A DNA stretch of 64,000 bases, from NCBI GenBank assembly GCA_963774075.1, contig CAVZDP010000005.1:124001-188000 (forward strand). The letters are read 5' to 3'. Both the position numbers and the translations under genes were made by a program. Shown in pieces: positions 8,361 to 19,063 of this stretch (within the stretch, counting starts at the first letter, position 1; every line of letters starts with the position of its first letter). The notes beneath the pieces are model-generated. The model did not search any database. It was not told the DNA's origin and saw only the letters and a list, made by a program, of their open reading frames with translations. The stretch is from JBBQNR01 sp963774075. GTDB lineage: Bacteria > Actinomycetota > Thermoleophilia > Solirubrobacterales > JBBDJG01.

Positions 8361-11300
8361 CTAGGTGACCTCCTGGGGCGACTCGGCCAGCGGGTCGTCC
8401 TGGTCCGGCGCCACCCCGCTGTTCGGCGCCGTGACCCCCTTCAGACGCTCGGTCGAAGGCGCCCGGCGCCGCCCGGCGCGCACGTCGCACGTGAACGCCT
8501 TGGACTCCTGTATCGAGACGTTCGGGTCACCGGTCAGGGCGCCGAGATCGTTCGTCGAGTCACCCGGGTATGGCCCGCCGTAGCCCCAGTGCCACGGCAG
8601 CCCGATCTGGTGGACGAGCCTGCCGTCGACACGCAGGGCCCGCATGCGGTCGGTGACCTTCGCGCGCGCCTCGATCTCCGCGCGCTCGGTCACGATCGTC
8701 ATCCAGCCGCCGTCCTCGATGCCGCGCTCGCGGGCGAGCACCGGGTCGATCTCCGCGAACATCTCCGGCTGCAGCTCGCCGAGCCACGGGACCGTGCGAC
8801 TCATGCCGCCCGCCGTGTGCTGCTCGGTGAGCCGGAAGGTCGTCGCCACGATCGGGTACCGCGGATCGCCCGTCGCGTGCAGCGGGTTCTCGGGCCGCTG
8901 CCAGCGAATAGCCGACGGACCGCCGTCGAGCTCCGGGTACAGCAGGTTGTGCATCGGCGACTCGACCGGCTCGTAGTGCGTCGGAAGCGGCCCGTCCAGC
9001 AGTCCGCTGGGCGAGAAGAGCCAGGCGCGGCCGTCGGCCATCATCATGAACGGGTCGTCCCCGCTGATCGCATCCATGCCCGTGGCGTCCTTGGGTGCGC
9101 GGTAGTCCGGAGGTTTGGTGAGCGGGAAGTCGGGGACGTCGAAGCCGGTCCAGCGGCTCTCTTCGGCGTCCCACCACACGTACTTCTTGCGCTCACTCCA
9201 CGGGCGCCCTTCCGGATCGGCGGACGCGCGGCTGTAGAGCTTGCGACGGTTTGCCGGCCACGCCCACGCCCATTCGGGCGAGACGTGGCCGCCGTCGGTG
9301 GTCAGGTCGCCGGGCTCGCGCCGCCTGGCCTGGTTGACGCCGTCGGCAAAGATGCCCGAGTAGATCCAGCAGCCGCAGGCCGTCGAGCCGTCGCCGCGCA
9401 GCTCGGAGAACCCCGAAAGCGGCCGCCCGGTCGCGACCTCGTACCCATTGATCTCCTTCAGCACCGCCTCGACGTCAGGTTCGCGGGCGTCCCCGAGCTC
9501 CGGGTAGTCCCAGTGCAGGTTGATGATCGGCCAGTCGCGCTGCCGCGTCGAGCCCGCGTGATGCGCTCGCACGCGCTTCGCCAAGTGGTGCATGAACCAC
9601 AGCTCCGAGCGCGCGTCTCCGGGCGGATCGAGCGCCTTGTCGCGGAACTGGACCAGGCGCTGGGTGTTCGTGAAGCAACCCTCCTTCTCCACGTGCGAAG
9701 CGGCGGGCATCAGGAACACCTCTGTCTCGATCTCCTCGGGCCGCAGCTCGCCGGACTGCACCTCGGGCGAGTCGCGCCAGAAGGTCGCCGTCTCGATCTC
9801 GGCCAGGTCGCGGACGACCAGCCATTTCAGCTTCGCCAGCGCGCGGCGCTGCAGGCCGGCGTGCTGCGAGCCGACGGCCGGGTTCTGGCCCATGACGAAG
9901 AAGCCCTCCACGCCCCCGTCGAGCATGCGCATCATCGTTGCGAAGTGCGAGTGGTTGGCGCTGATCCGAGGGATGGCGGAGAAGCCGTAGCCGTTCTCCG
10001 AGGTCGCCGCATCACCGAACCAGGCCTTGAGCAGCGACACGATGTAGGTGTCGAAGGACGACCACCAGCCGCGGTCGGCCCCACCGGTGGCGATGTAGCG
10101 CTCGAGGTCGAGCTCCTCCTCTCCCCCGCGCGGCATGTGCAGGTAGCCCGGGAGCAGGTCGTAGAGCGTCGGGATGTCGGTCGAGCCCTGGATCGAGGCG
10201 TGGCCGCGCAGCGCGAGGATTCCGCCTCCGGGGCGGCCGATGTTCCCGAGCAGGAGCTGGAGGATGGCCGCGGTGCGGATCATCTGCACGCCCGCGCTGT
10301 GCTGCGTCCAGCCCACCGCGTAGCAGAAGGCGCTCGTGCGCTCGCGGCCCGAGTTCGCGACAAGCGCTTCGGCGACTGCGTGGAAGTCCTCCGGCGAGAT
10401 GCCGCAGATGCGCTCTACTGCCTCGGGCGTGTAGCGGCTGAAGTGGCGGCGCAGGATCTGGAAGACGCAGCGCGGGTGCTGCAGCGTGTCGTCGCGCGGC
10501 ACCTCGCCGACGAGCATCCCGGCGCCCGTGCTCTCCTCGAACGCCTGGGAGACGTGCTCGCGCACTCCCGCAGCTGCGGCCATCTCGCCCCCCTCGTACA
10601 TCCAGGTCGACCGGTCGTACATCCCCGTCTCCGGGTCGAAGCCGGAGAAGACGCCCCCGAGATCCTCGGCATCCCGGAAGTGCTCGTTGATGATCGTCGG
10701 CGCGTTCGTGTAGTTGACGACGTAGTCGCGGAAGTACGACTCCGTCTCCAGCACGTGGCGGATAAGGCCGCCGAGGAACGCGATGTCGGTGCCAGCCCGG
10801 ATATGCACGTGCTGGTCGGCGAGCTGGCTGGTGCGCGAGTAGCGCGGGTCGACGTGGATGATCCGTGCGCCGCGCTCCTTGGCCTTCATCACCCAGCGGA
10901 ACCCCACGGGGTGTGCCTCGGCCATCGAGGAGCCCTCGATCAGGATGCAGTCGGCGTTCTGGAGGTCCTGAAGGAAGGTGGTGGCGCCGCCGCGCCCGAA
11001 CGAGGTCCCGAGACCCGGGACCGTCGAGCTGTGTCATATGCGGGCCTGGTTCTCGATCTGCACCGCGCCCATGGCGGTGAAGAGCTTTTTGATCAGGTAG
11101 TTCTCCTCGTTGTCGAGCGTCGCCCCGCCCAGGTGGGCGAAGCCCAGCGTGCGATCCACGCGCCAGCCGTGGCGCTCTGTGTCCTGCCACCCGGCCTCCC
11201 GCGCCGCGACGACGCGCTCGGCGATCATGTCCATCGCCTGCTCGAGGTCGAGGTCCTCCCACCCCGTCCCGCCCGGGCGCCGGTAGCGGACCTTCGTCAG

Positions 11301-11612
11301 GCGGCCCGGCTGCTGGACGAGCTGGCGCGATGCGGCGCCCCTCGGGCAAAGAGTGCCCTGGTTGATCGGGGAGCGTGGGTTGCCCTCGATGTCGACCAGC
11401 TCGCCGCCGCGCGTGTACACGACCTGCCCGCATCCCACGGCGCAATAGGGGCAAACGGACTCGGTGACCTTCAGGCCGGCGACGCGCGCGCCGGCCTTCG
11501 CGGTCATCGGCGACACGGCGCTGGGACCCATCCCCCAGTCCAGCGCACGGCCCACGCCCGGCAGCCGTCGCAGCCGTTCGAAGGTGCTCGGCCGCGAGCC
11601 GGGACGCGCCAT
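8361..11612 (-). CDS. fdnG: Formate dehydrogenase catalytic (alpha) subunit, selenocysteine-containing
   Basis: Read through an in-frame UGA (11036-11034), this is one 1083-residue molybdopterin oxidoreductase. Residues 54-89 carry CPYCAVGCG plus Cys89 for a [4Fe-4S] cluster. The UGA is codon 193 in IENQARI-U-HSSTVPGLGTSFGRGG, exactly where formate dehydrogenases place the metal-ligating selenocysteine. Both halves are in the same frame, each matches the family, and a SECIS-like hairpin follows the UGA. The product oxidises formate to CO2. No twin-arginine signal is obvious, unlike E. coli FdnG. It requires selA/selB/selC/selD, which are not in this window. First gene of a three-gene operon with the Fe-S and NrfD subunits. 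Confidence 0.95.
11004..11036 (-). promoter_or_regulatory. Sec UGA codon with bacterial SECIS hairpin
   Basis: UGA is at 11036-11034. Eleven bases later a perfect 7-bp stem, GGTCCCG (11022-11016) with CGGGACC (11010-11004), closes a five-base loop, GGTCT. The spacing and the GGUCU apical loop match the SelB-binding SECIS of E. coli formate dehydrogenase mRNAs. The element lies within the coding sequence, as bacterial SECIS elements do. Confidence 0.88.
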
Positions 11613-11635
11613 TACGTCACCGGTACCGGATCGTG

Positions 11636-11805
11636 CTTAGAGCCTCTAACAGAAACACCCGCAACGCCTGACGCGGCTGCGAATCGTCGCCATCCTGCGT
11701 CCTCGGTCGACCGCATACCGCTTGGGTATGCGGTCTCCCTCCGTCCTTGGCTGACTCGATTCTCGCCGCCTCAGGCATCACGGGCATTTCGTTAGAGGCT
11801 CTTAG
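11636..11805. repeat. 170-bp full-length palindromic repeat, tip type A
   Basis: The arms CTTAGAGCCTCTAAC (11636-11650) and GTTAGAGGCTCTTAG (11791-11805) are inverted repeats with one mismatch. Complementarity continues inward through AGAAACACCC / GGGCATTTC and GCCTGA / TCAGGC to a central CCGCATACC-gctt-GGTATGCGG hairpin. It thus folds end to end. It begins 23 bp upstream of the fdnG start codon, so the operon promoter must lie in or very near it. Its inner part is shared with the 170-bp element at 59155. Confidence 0.85.
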
Positions 11806-11894
11806 ACGTCGACGGACAGAGGTCATGTGCCAGGCCGGCTCGAACGCCGATCCTACATGGGCGGGAGAGGGCGGCTCCGGACGATCATTGAAGG

Positions 11895-11906
11895 TTGGGC
11901 GCCCAA
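11895..11906. promoter_or_regulatory. Perfect 12-bp palindrome upstream of an SRPBCC gene
   Basis: TTGGGCGCCCAA is a perfect palindrome ending six bases before the ATG at 11913. It could be an operator or part of a ribosome-site occluding hairpin; there is no direct evidence for either. Confidence 0.35.
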
Positions 11907-11912
11907 TCGGGT

Positions 11913-12392
11913 ATGAACCCGACCACCGCCGTGACCCCCGATCCCCCAACCTCGATCAACGAGCGCGCGCCCGTCGCCGGCGCGAGCGAGATCGAGATCG
12001 CTGCCGCGCCGGAGGTGGTCTGGGACGTGCTGACCGCGATCGACCGCTGGCCGAGCTGGAACCCGGACGTCAAGTCGGTGTCGATGCAGGAAGCCGTCGC
12101 CGCCGGGGCGGAGTTCCGCTGGAAGGCGGGGCCCGGCACGATCACCTCGACCATCCAGCGCGTCGAGCCGCCGCGGCTGATCGCCTGGACGGGCAGCACC
12201 CTCGGCATCAGGGCGATTCATTTCTGGCACCTCGAACCGCGGGACGGCAACACGTTCGTTCGAACCGAGGAGTCGTACGACGGGCTCGTCTCCCGCCTCT
12301 TCCGTAGGCAACTCCAGAAGACTCTCGACAAAGCGCTCGAGGACGGCCTGCGGCACCTTAAGGCCGAAGCCGAGCGGCGCGCGACCCGCTAG
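11913..12392 (+). CDS. SRPBCC/polyketide-cyclase-like protein
   Basis: A 159-residue single-domain protein of the Bet v1/START fold. It shows ASEIEIAAAPEVVWDVLTAIDRWPSWNPDVKSV, the usual opening of polyketide-cyclase/dehydrase-like SRPBCC proteins, and ends in a long helix (RQLQKTLDKALEDGLRHLKAEAE). It probably binds a small hydrophobic ligand; the substrate is unknown. ATG 11913 is chosen over an in-frame TTG at 11895, because that TTG is part of a perfect palindrome and would add a poorly conserved tail. Convergent with lon, with a shared terminator between them. Confidence 0.8.
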   Translation: MNPTTAVTPDPPTSINERAPVAGASEIEIAAAPEVVWDVLTAIDRWPSWNPDVKSVSMQEAVAAGAEFRWKAGPGTITSTIQRVEPPRLIAWTGSTLGIRAIHFWHLEPRDGNTFVRTEESYDGLVSRLFRRQLQKTLDKALEDGLRHLKAEAERRATR

Positions 12393-12418
12393 GAGCCCGC
12401 GGCTCTAATTCAGCAGAT

Positions 12419-12442
12419 CAGGTGGCGCAGCGCCCTGTCGGG

Positions 12443-12454
<12 letters not shown>
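12419..12454. terminator. Hairpin terminator between SRPBCC gene and lon
   Basis: CAGGTGGCG (12419-12427) pairs perfectly with CGCCACCTG (12446-12454). The right arm overlaps the last lon codons and its TAG at 12445-12443. It can serve both converging genes. Confidence 0.6.
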
Positions 12455-14734
<2,280 letters not shown>

Positions 14735-14793
14735 TTGACGTCTCTTTCGTTGCGTGGTCTTGTCCCGGCGAAAGCAGCGCGGGGAGAATCGAA

Positions 14794-14832
14794 AATGATT
14801 ATAGCGACCAACGGTTTGCCGCTAACATCATT
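14794..14832. promoter_or_regulatory. Inverted-repeat operator in the lon / MarR divergent region
   Basis: AATGATTATAGCG (14794-14806) and CGCTAACATCATT (14820-14832) are inverted copies with 11 of 13 positions matching, centred 26 bp apart. The perfect TATAAT of the lon promoter lies inside the left arm (minus strand, 14803-14798), and the right arm covers its -35 position. The pair sits 10 bp before the MarR start codon, so one protein could control both genes. Confidence 0.6.
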
Positions 14833-14842
14833 TGCCGGTACC

Positions 14843-15328
14843 ATGGCCGTGGTGAAGACAAAGGCCCGCTCAGGGACAGCCCAGAAAGCTCCCACCGGGA
14901 ACACCGGGCTCGTCCTGCTGGTCGTGCGGCTCTCTCGCATGGCCGGCTATCGGCTGGCCGAGGCCGTCACCGCCATGGAGATGCGGACGCACGAATTCGC
15001 GGTCCTCAACCACCTCTCCGAGTCCGGCCCGCTGTCCCAGCAGGAGCTCGGGCGGGCGCTGCGGATCAACCCCAGCAACCTGGTGGGCCTGCTCGACCTG
15101 CTGGAGGGTGACGGCCTGCTGGTGCGGGTGCGCGACCCTCACGACCGGCGTCGCCATCTCGTCGAGCTGACGCCGGGTGGGCGGGAGCGGCTGCTGCGCG
15201 CCTGGAAGGCTGCCGAAGCCGCCGAGGCAGACCTCTTCTCCCCCCTTTCCGACAGCGAGCGCGAGCAGCTGCGGGACATGCTGGAGCGACTCGTCGGGCA
15301 CGCCTGCGGGCCGAGGGCCCGGTGCTGA
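14843..15328 (+). CDS. MarR-family transcriptional regulator
   Basis: A 161-residue winged-helix protein. It has TGLVLLVVRLSRMAGYRLAEAVTAMEMRTHEFAVLNHL (dimer helix and start of the DNA-binding domain), GPLSQQELGRALRINPSNLVGLLDLLEGDGLLVRVRDPHDRRRHLVELT (recognition helix and wing, including the MarR DPxDRR motif) and a C-terminal dimer helix. ATG 14843 is chosen because an upstream in-frame ATG would place the operator inside the gene. Its end overlaps the ABC exporter start by seven bases, so it probably controls that exporter and perhaps lon. The ligand is unknown. Confidence 0.9.
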   Translation: MAVVKTKARSGTAQKAPTGNTGLVLLVVRLSRMAGYRLAEAVTAMEMRTHEFAVLNHLSESGPLSQQELGRALRINPSNLVGLLDLLEGDGLLVRVRDPHDRRRHLVELTPGGRERLLRAWKAAEAAEADLFSPLSDSEREQLRDMLERLVGHACGPRARC

Positions 15329-17127
15329 GGCTGCCCGGGCGCTCCCGCGAGCGCACAGCGCCTGCGTCGAATCCGGTCGACGGCCGGCGCCTGCTTGCGC
15401 TGTTCCAGCCCTACCGGCGGCGGCTGGTCTCCGTCCTGGTCCTGATCCTCATCTCCGCGGCGCTCGGCATGGTTTCGCCGTTCCTGCTGCGAGCCGTCCT
15501 CGACGAGGCGATCCCGCAGAACGACACCCAGCTCCTGGCGCTGCTGGTCGCCGGGATGATCGTGATCTCCATCGCCACGGGGGCGCTCGGCGTCGCGCAG
15601 ACGCTGCTGTCGAACACGGTCGGCCAGCGAGTCATGCACGACCTGCGTGCCGCCGTTTATCGCCATCTCCAGCGGTTGTCACTCGCGTTCTTCACGCAGA
15701 CCCGCACGGGCGAGGTGCAATCGCGGATCGCCAACGACATCGGCGGCGTGCAGACGGTCGTGACCAACACGGCAACGTCGATCGTCTCGAACGTGACCAC
15801 GGTCCTGGCCGCGACGATCGCGATGTTCCTGCTCGACTGGCGTCTCGCGGTGGCGGCGCTCGGACTGCTCCCGTTCTTCGTGTGGCTCACCCGGCGGGTG
15901 GGCGAGGAGCGACGGCGCATCACGGCCGTGCGCCAGAATCGGCTCGCGGACATGTCATCGCTGGTCGAGGAGTCGCTGTCGGTCTCGGGGATCCTGCTCG
16001 GCAAGACGATGGGCCGCGCGCCGGAGCTCGCAGAGCGTTTCGACGGCGAGTCCGCCGCACTCGCGGATCTCGAGGTCCGCTCCCGCATGGCGGGGCGCTG
16101 GCGCATGGCGTCGGTACAGATGAGCTTCGCGGCCATGCCCGCTCTGATCTACCTGTTCGCCGGCCTCACGATCGCGAACGGCGGCGGTGCGATCACGATC
16201 GGCACGCTCGTTGCCTTCACGACATTGCAGACGCGGCTTTTCTTTCCCGTTCAGTCGCTGCTCTCGGTGGGCGTGGACGTCCAGAGCTCGCTGGCCCTGT
16301 TCGAGCGGGTGTTCCACTACCTCGATCTCAGGGTCGACATCGAGGAGCGCGAGGGCGCCGTGACGCTGCCGCCGGACCGCGTGACCGGAGCGGTGTCCTT
16401 CGAGGGCGTGGGATTCAGGTACCGGCCCGAGGGACCGTGGACGCTGCGCGGGATCGACCTGGAGATTCCTGCCGGGACGACTCTCGCGCTGGTGGGCGAG
16501 ACCGGGTCGGGAAAGACGACGCTTGCGTACCTGCTCGCGCGCCTGTACGACGTCGAGGAGGGCCGCGTCGCGGTTGACGGCATCGACGTGCGAGACCTCA
16601 AGCACGCCTCCCTTGCCACGGTCGTCGGCGTCGTCTCCCAGGAGACCCACCTCTTCCACGCCTCGATCGCGGACAACCTGCGCTTCGCGAAGCCGGGCGC
16701 CTCCGATGCCGAGCTGGAGCAGGCAGCGCGCGCGGCCCAGATCCACGATCTGATCGAGCGCCTTCCCGACGGCTACGAGACGGTCGTGGGCGAACGCGGC
16801 TACCGGTTCTCCGGAGGCGAGAAGCAACGTATCGCGATCGCCCGCACGGTCCTGCGAGACCCGCCGATCCTCGTGCTCGACGAAGCGACGAGCGCGCTCG
16901 ACACCGAGACAGAGCGCGCGGTCCAGTCGGCCCTCGACGAGCTCGCGCGCGGACGGACGACGGTCGCGATCGCCCATCGCCTGTCGACCGTCAGAGAGGC
17001 GGAGCAGATCGCCGTGCTCGACCGCGGCCGGATCGTGGAGCTCGGTGACCACGACGAGCTCATGGCGACGGCCGGTCGCTACGCGGCGATGGTCACGGTG
17101 CAGGATGGCGACCTGGCGCCCGCGTAG
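15322..17127 (+). CDS. ABC exporter, fused permease and ATPase (multidrug/lipid type)
   Basis: A 601-residue half-transporter. Six transmembrane helices span residues about 30-320. The ATPase domain has Walker A GETGSGKTT (392-400), a Q-loop QETHLFHASI, a signature written FSGGEKQR in place of LSGGQ, Walker B ILVLDEATSAL and the switch histidine in AIAHRLSTV. It would act as a homodimer exporting drugs or lipids. The GTG start lies inside the end of the marR gene, so the pair is translationally coupled. MarR-controlled exporters of this class usually answer a toxic compound; the substrate cannot be named. Confidence 0.92.
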   Translation: MLRLPGRSRERTAPASNPVDGRRLLALFQPYRRRLVSVLVLILISAALGMVSPFLLRAVLDEAIPQNDTQLLALLVAGMIVISIATGALGVAQTLLSNTVGQRVMHDLRAAVYRHLQRLSLAFFTQTRTGEVQSRIANDIGGVQTVVTNTATSIVSNVTTVLAATIAMFLLDWRLAVAALGLLPFFVWLTRRVGEERRRITAVRQNRLADMSSLVEESLSVSGILLGKTMGRAPELAERFDGESAALADLEVRSRMAGRWRMASVQMSFAAMPALIYLFAGLTIANGGGAITIGTLVAFTTLQTRLFFPVQSLLSVGVDVQSSLALFERVFHYLDLRVDIEEREGAVTLPPDRVTGAVSFEGVGFRYRPEGPWTLRGIDLEIPAGTTLALVGETGSGKTTLAYLLARLYDVEEGRVAVDGIDVRDLKHASLATVVGVVSQETHLFHASIADNLRFAKPGASDAELEQAARAAQIHDLIERLPDGYETVVGERGYRFSGGEKQRIAIARTVLRDPPILVLDEATSALDTETERAVQSALDELARGRTTVAIAHRLSTVREAEQIAVLDRGRIVELGDHDELMATAGRYAAMVTVQDGDLAPA

Positions 17128-17143
17128 AAGGCTGCGAACGGCG

Positions 17144-17812
17144 CTACGGGAAGCCTGACTCCAGGAGCGCCGCGAGGTCCGCGAACGCCGCGCCGAGACG
17201 CCCGGGCGGGCGCCTGCCGCGGACCGCGATCGCCGCGCCGATGCGCGACTCCGGCAGGCAGACAGTCGCCCGCCCGGCCCAGCGCTCGGGCTCGCGGACT
17301 CGGTTGGCCGCAACGAGCACACGACCCGAGCGCCGGGCCAGCATCGCCGCCGCGAGCTCGGCCAGCGACGGCTCGCTCGTACCCGCAGCAACCATTACCA
17401 GCGGTCGGTTGCCGCGACCGGCGCTCGGGATCGAGCGCGGGTCCGCCCCACCGACGTCCCACACGATCATCGCGCTGCCGGCGAGATGCGCGAGCACCGC
17501 CGCGTAGTCGTCCGGCCGCGCTTGCCCCCTGTTCCGGTGGTGCCCGAAAGCCGCGAGCGAGACGACGCGCGCCGGCCGCTCGGAACCCGTGAGAGCTGCG
17601 GCGAGCCCGCGCGCAACCGTCGTCGTGCCGCAGCCGCGGGCGAGACCGGCGACGAAGGTCTCGATGGGCCGCCGGCGCCCAGCGTCCGGCTCGTGGGAGG
17701 AGAGAGCCGGGGGGCTCTCGCGGGACCGCTGCAGCGTGACCCGCTCCGGGTGCGGCTCCAGCACCCAGTCGCGCAGGCCGGTGAGCGCACGCCCGAGTGT
17801 GCGATCGGTCAT
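17144..17812 (-). CDS. Degenerate P-loop ATPase-like protein of a Tad-type cluster
   Basis: A 222-residue protein resembling ParA/CpaE-type ATPases. FVAGLARGCGTTTVARGLAAAL (about 53-74) has the glycine spacing of a Walker A loop, but Thr stands where the catalytic Lys should be. AMIVWDVGGADP may be the Walker B strand. The start overlaps the upstream pilin-like gene by four bases. CpaE/TadZ proteins position Tad pili at the membrane and are often catalytically degenerate, so a TadZ-like role is a reasonable but unproven inference. No TadA/B/C motor genes are in the window. Confidence 0.5.
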   Translation of the reverse strand: MTDRTLGRALTGLRDWVLEPHPERVTLQRSRESPPALSSHEPDAGRRRPIETFVAGLARGCGTTTVARGLAAALTGSERPARVVSLAAFGHHRNRGQARPDDYAAVLAHLAGSAMIVWDVGGADPRSIPSAGRGNRPLVMVAAGTSEPSLAELAAAMLARRSGRVLVAANRVREPERWAGRATVCLPESRIGAAIAVRGRRPPGRLGAAFADLAALLESGFP

Positions 17813-18156
17813 GGACTCGGCTCCGGGGCGCGGACCGAAGCCCGCGAGTCGATCTCGAGCCGGCCGCGCAGGAAGGGCAACGGGGATGGCGGTACCAGCG
17901 TGACCGTCACATGACCGCCGGCGTGGCGAACGCGAAGCGCGCCAGACGGCCAGCCGGGAAGCGCCGCGAGCGCGGCCTCCCTCGGCGGCGCGCCGTTCGC
18001 GACCGCGAGCGCCGCTGCCTCGGCTGCGTGATCCGCCATCACGGCCGCGTAGCCGGCGCCGAGAACCTGAAGCCCGAGGGCACCGGCGAACAGCGCCGCC
18101 ACCGTTCCGCCCAGCAGCTCGAGGCTCGCCTGCCCCGCGGCGCGGTCAGCCGTCAC
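17809..18156 (-). CDS. TadE/TadG-like minor pseudopilin
   Basis: A 115-residue protein with a short hydrophilic start, then GQASLELLGGTVAALFAGALGLQVLGAGYAAV. This is a pseudopilin-like helix with Glu at the position used by pilin-type peptidases and assembly. A small soluble domain follows (about 50-115). It overlaps the upstream TadE-like gene by 11 bases and the downstream ATPase-like gene by four. It is probably part of a Tad-like surface structure; the family call rests on the N-terminal motif and the neighbourhood. Confidence 0.6.
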   Translation of the reverse strand: MTADRAAGQASLELLGGTVAALFAGALGLQVLGAGYAAVMADHAAEAAALAVANGAPPREAALAALPGWPSGALRVRHAGGHVTVTLVPPSPLPFLRGRLEIDSRASVRAPEPSP

Positions 18157-18511
18157 CCTGGCGCTCCAGCGCCGCGGTGCCGGCGATGCTCAGCGCCGAC
18201 CGACCGCCGGTCAGAAGCAGGGGCACCCGGATGCGCACGCGTACGCCGTCGCGCCCGACTCTCCTGACCTCGAGACCTTTCCGCAACTGGGCTGGAAGCG
18301 CGCTGCGCGCGGCCGGTTTCGGATCCTCGCCGACGGCCTGGGCGCGCGCCGCGACGCGGGCGGAGTTGCCGGCGAGCCATGCCGCCGCACCGGCGAGCAG
18401 CAGCTGCCACACGATCGCGAGGACGAGGAACGCGGCGGGCAGGACGGCCAGGAACTCGACCGAAGCCTGCCCGCTCTCGCGCTCCCTTGGCTGCCCTCCT
18501 TGCATTCGCAT
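18146..18511 (-). CDS. TadE-like pseudopilin
   Basis: A 121-residue protein with the classic TadE start: ESGQASVEFLAVLPAAFLVLAIVWQLLLAGAAAW (residues about 12-45), with Glu five residues into the hydrophobic helix. A short exported domain follows. It is first in a three-gene overlapping operon with a second pilin-like protein and a degenerate ATPase. The ATG is 15 bp after a TAGCGT -10 box identical to that of the wall-hydrolase fusion gene at 3608, so the two loci look co-regulated. Confidence 0.7.
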   Translation of the reverse strand: MRMQGGQPRERESGQASVEFLAVLPAAFLVLAIVWQLLLAGAAAWLAGNSARVAARAQAVGEDPKPAARSALPAQLRKGLEVRRVGRDGVRVRIRVPLLLTGGRSALSIAGTAALERQGDG

Positions 18512-18520
18512 CCGTGCCGG

Positions 18521-18555
18521 GCGCCCACGCTAGACGCCAACTATCAGCCGGACAC
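18521..18555 (-). promoter_or_regulatory. Promoter of the mini Tad cluster, twin of the one at 3.6 kb
   Basis: On the minus strand GTGTCC (18555-18550), 17 bp, TAGCGT (18532-18527) and GGGCG, with 15 bp to the ATG at 18511. The spacer, -10, GGGCG and start distance equal those at 3618-3652, although the downstream proteins are not homologous over that region. Confidence 0.55.
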
Positions 18556-18651
18556 GCCGTCGCTGTGACGCCAGTGCGACGGCTACGCCAACAGTCTGCA
18601 ACCACCCACTCGGGGCCCGAGAGGATCAAACAGGGATACTTGAATCCGGAA

Positions 18652-19062
18652 ATGCCCGCCGCCGAGCGCTATCTCGACATGACGCGCGAGCGCTACGAGT
18701 CGTTCAACGAGCGCGGCGCGAAGGTGCTCTTCGACTACCTCGACCCCGAGATCGAGTGGATCAGCAGGGCGCCGGCGCCGCTCGATGGCTCCTATCACGG
18801 CCACGAGGGCGTGATGCAGTTCTTCGTCGATCTCTTCGATCTCTTCGAGCCGATCGGCGTCGAGATCGAGGATCTAAGAGCGATCGGCGACGATCAGGTG
18901 CTCGTCTTCATACGGGTGCGTGGGCGCGGCAAAGGTACGAGCATCGAGGTCGAGGCGCCGATCGCGAACCTCTGGCGCGTCGGGGATGACGAGAAGGCCG
19001 TCGAGCTGCAGCTCTTCTACGACCGTGCAGAGGCGCTGAAGGCGGCGGGCGTCGATAAATGA
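18652..19062 (+). CDS. SnoaL/NTF2-like protein
   Basis: A 136-residue cone-shaped alpha+beta-barrel protein. AERYLDMTRERYESFNERG forms the first helix, LDPEIEWISRAPAPLDGSYHGHEGVMQFFVDLFDLFEPIGVEIEDLRAIGDDQVLVFIRVRG is the family core, and LWRVGDDEKAVELQLFYDRAEAL closes the barrel. Such proteins include cyclases, isomerases and many proteins without known substrate. ATG 18652 is the first start that keeps the usual family length; longer in-frame starts run through non-conserved sequence. The gene is monocistronic and is followed directly by the 65-bp repeat array. Confidence 0.8.
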   Translation: MPAAERYLDMTRERYESFNERGAKVLFDYLDPEIEWISRAPAPLDGSYHGHEGVMQFFVDLFDLFEPIGVEIEDLRAIGDDQVLVFIRVRGRGKGTSIEVEAPIANLWRVGDDEKAVELQLFYDRAEALKAAGVDK

Positions 19063-19063
19063 C

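Noticed and set aside
11034..11036. In-frame TGA as evidence of a broken formate dehydrogenase pseudogene
   Set aside because: The position, flanking residues and SECIS-like hairpin show selenocysteine readthrough; both halves are intact and in phase.
8235..11795. A 1186-codon open frame on the plus strand opposite the formate dehydrogenase genes
   Set aside because: It is antisense to clear FdnG/FdnH coding sequence, has no family motifs and reflects the codon bias of a GC-rich gene on the other strand.
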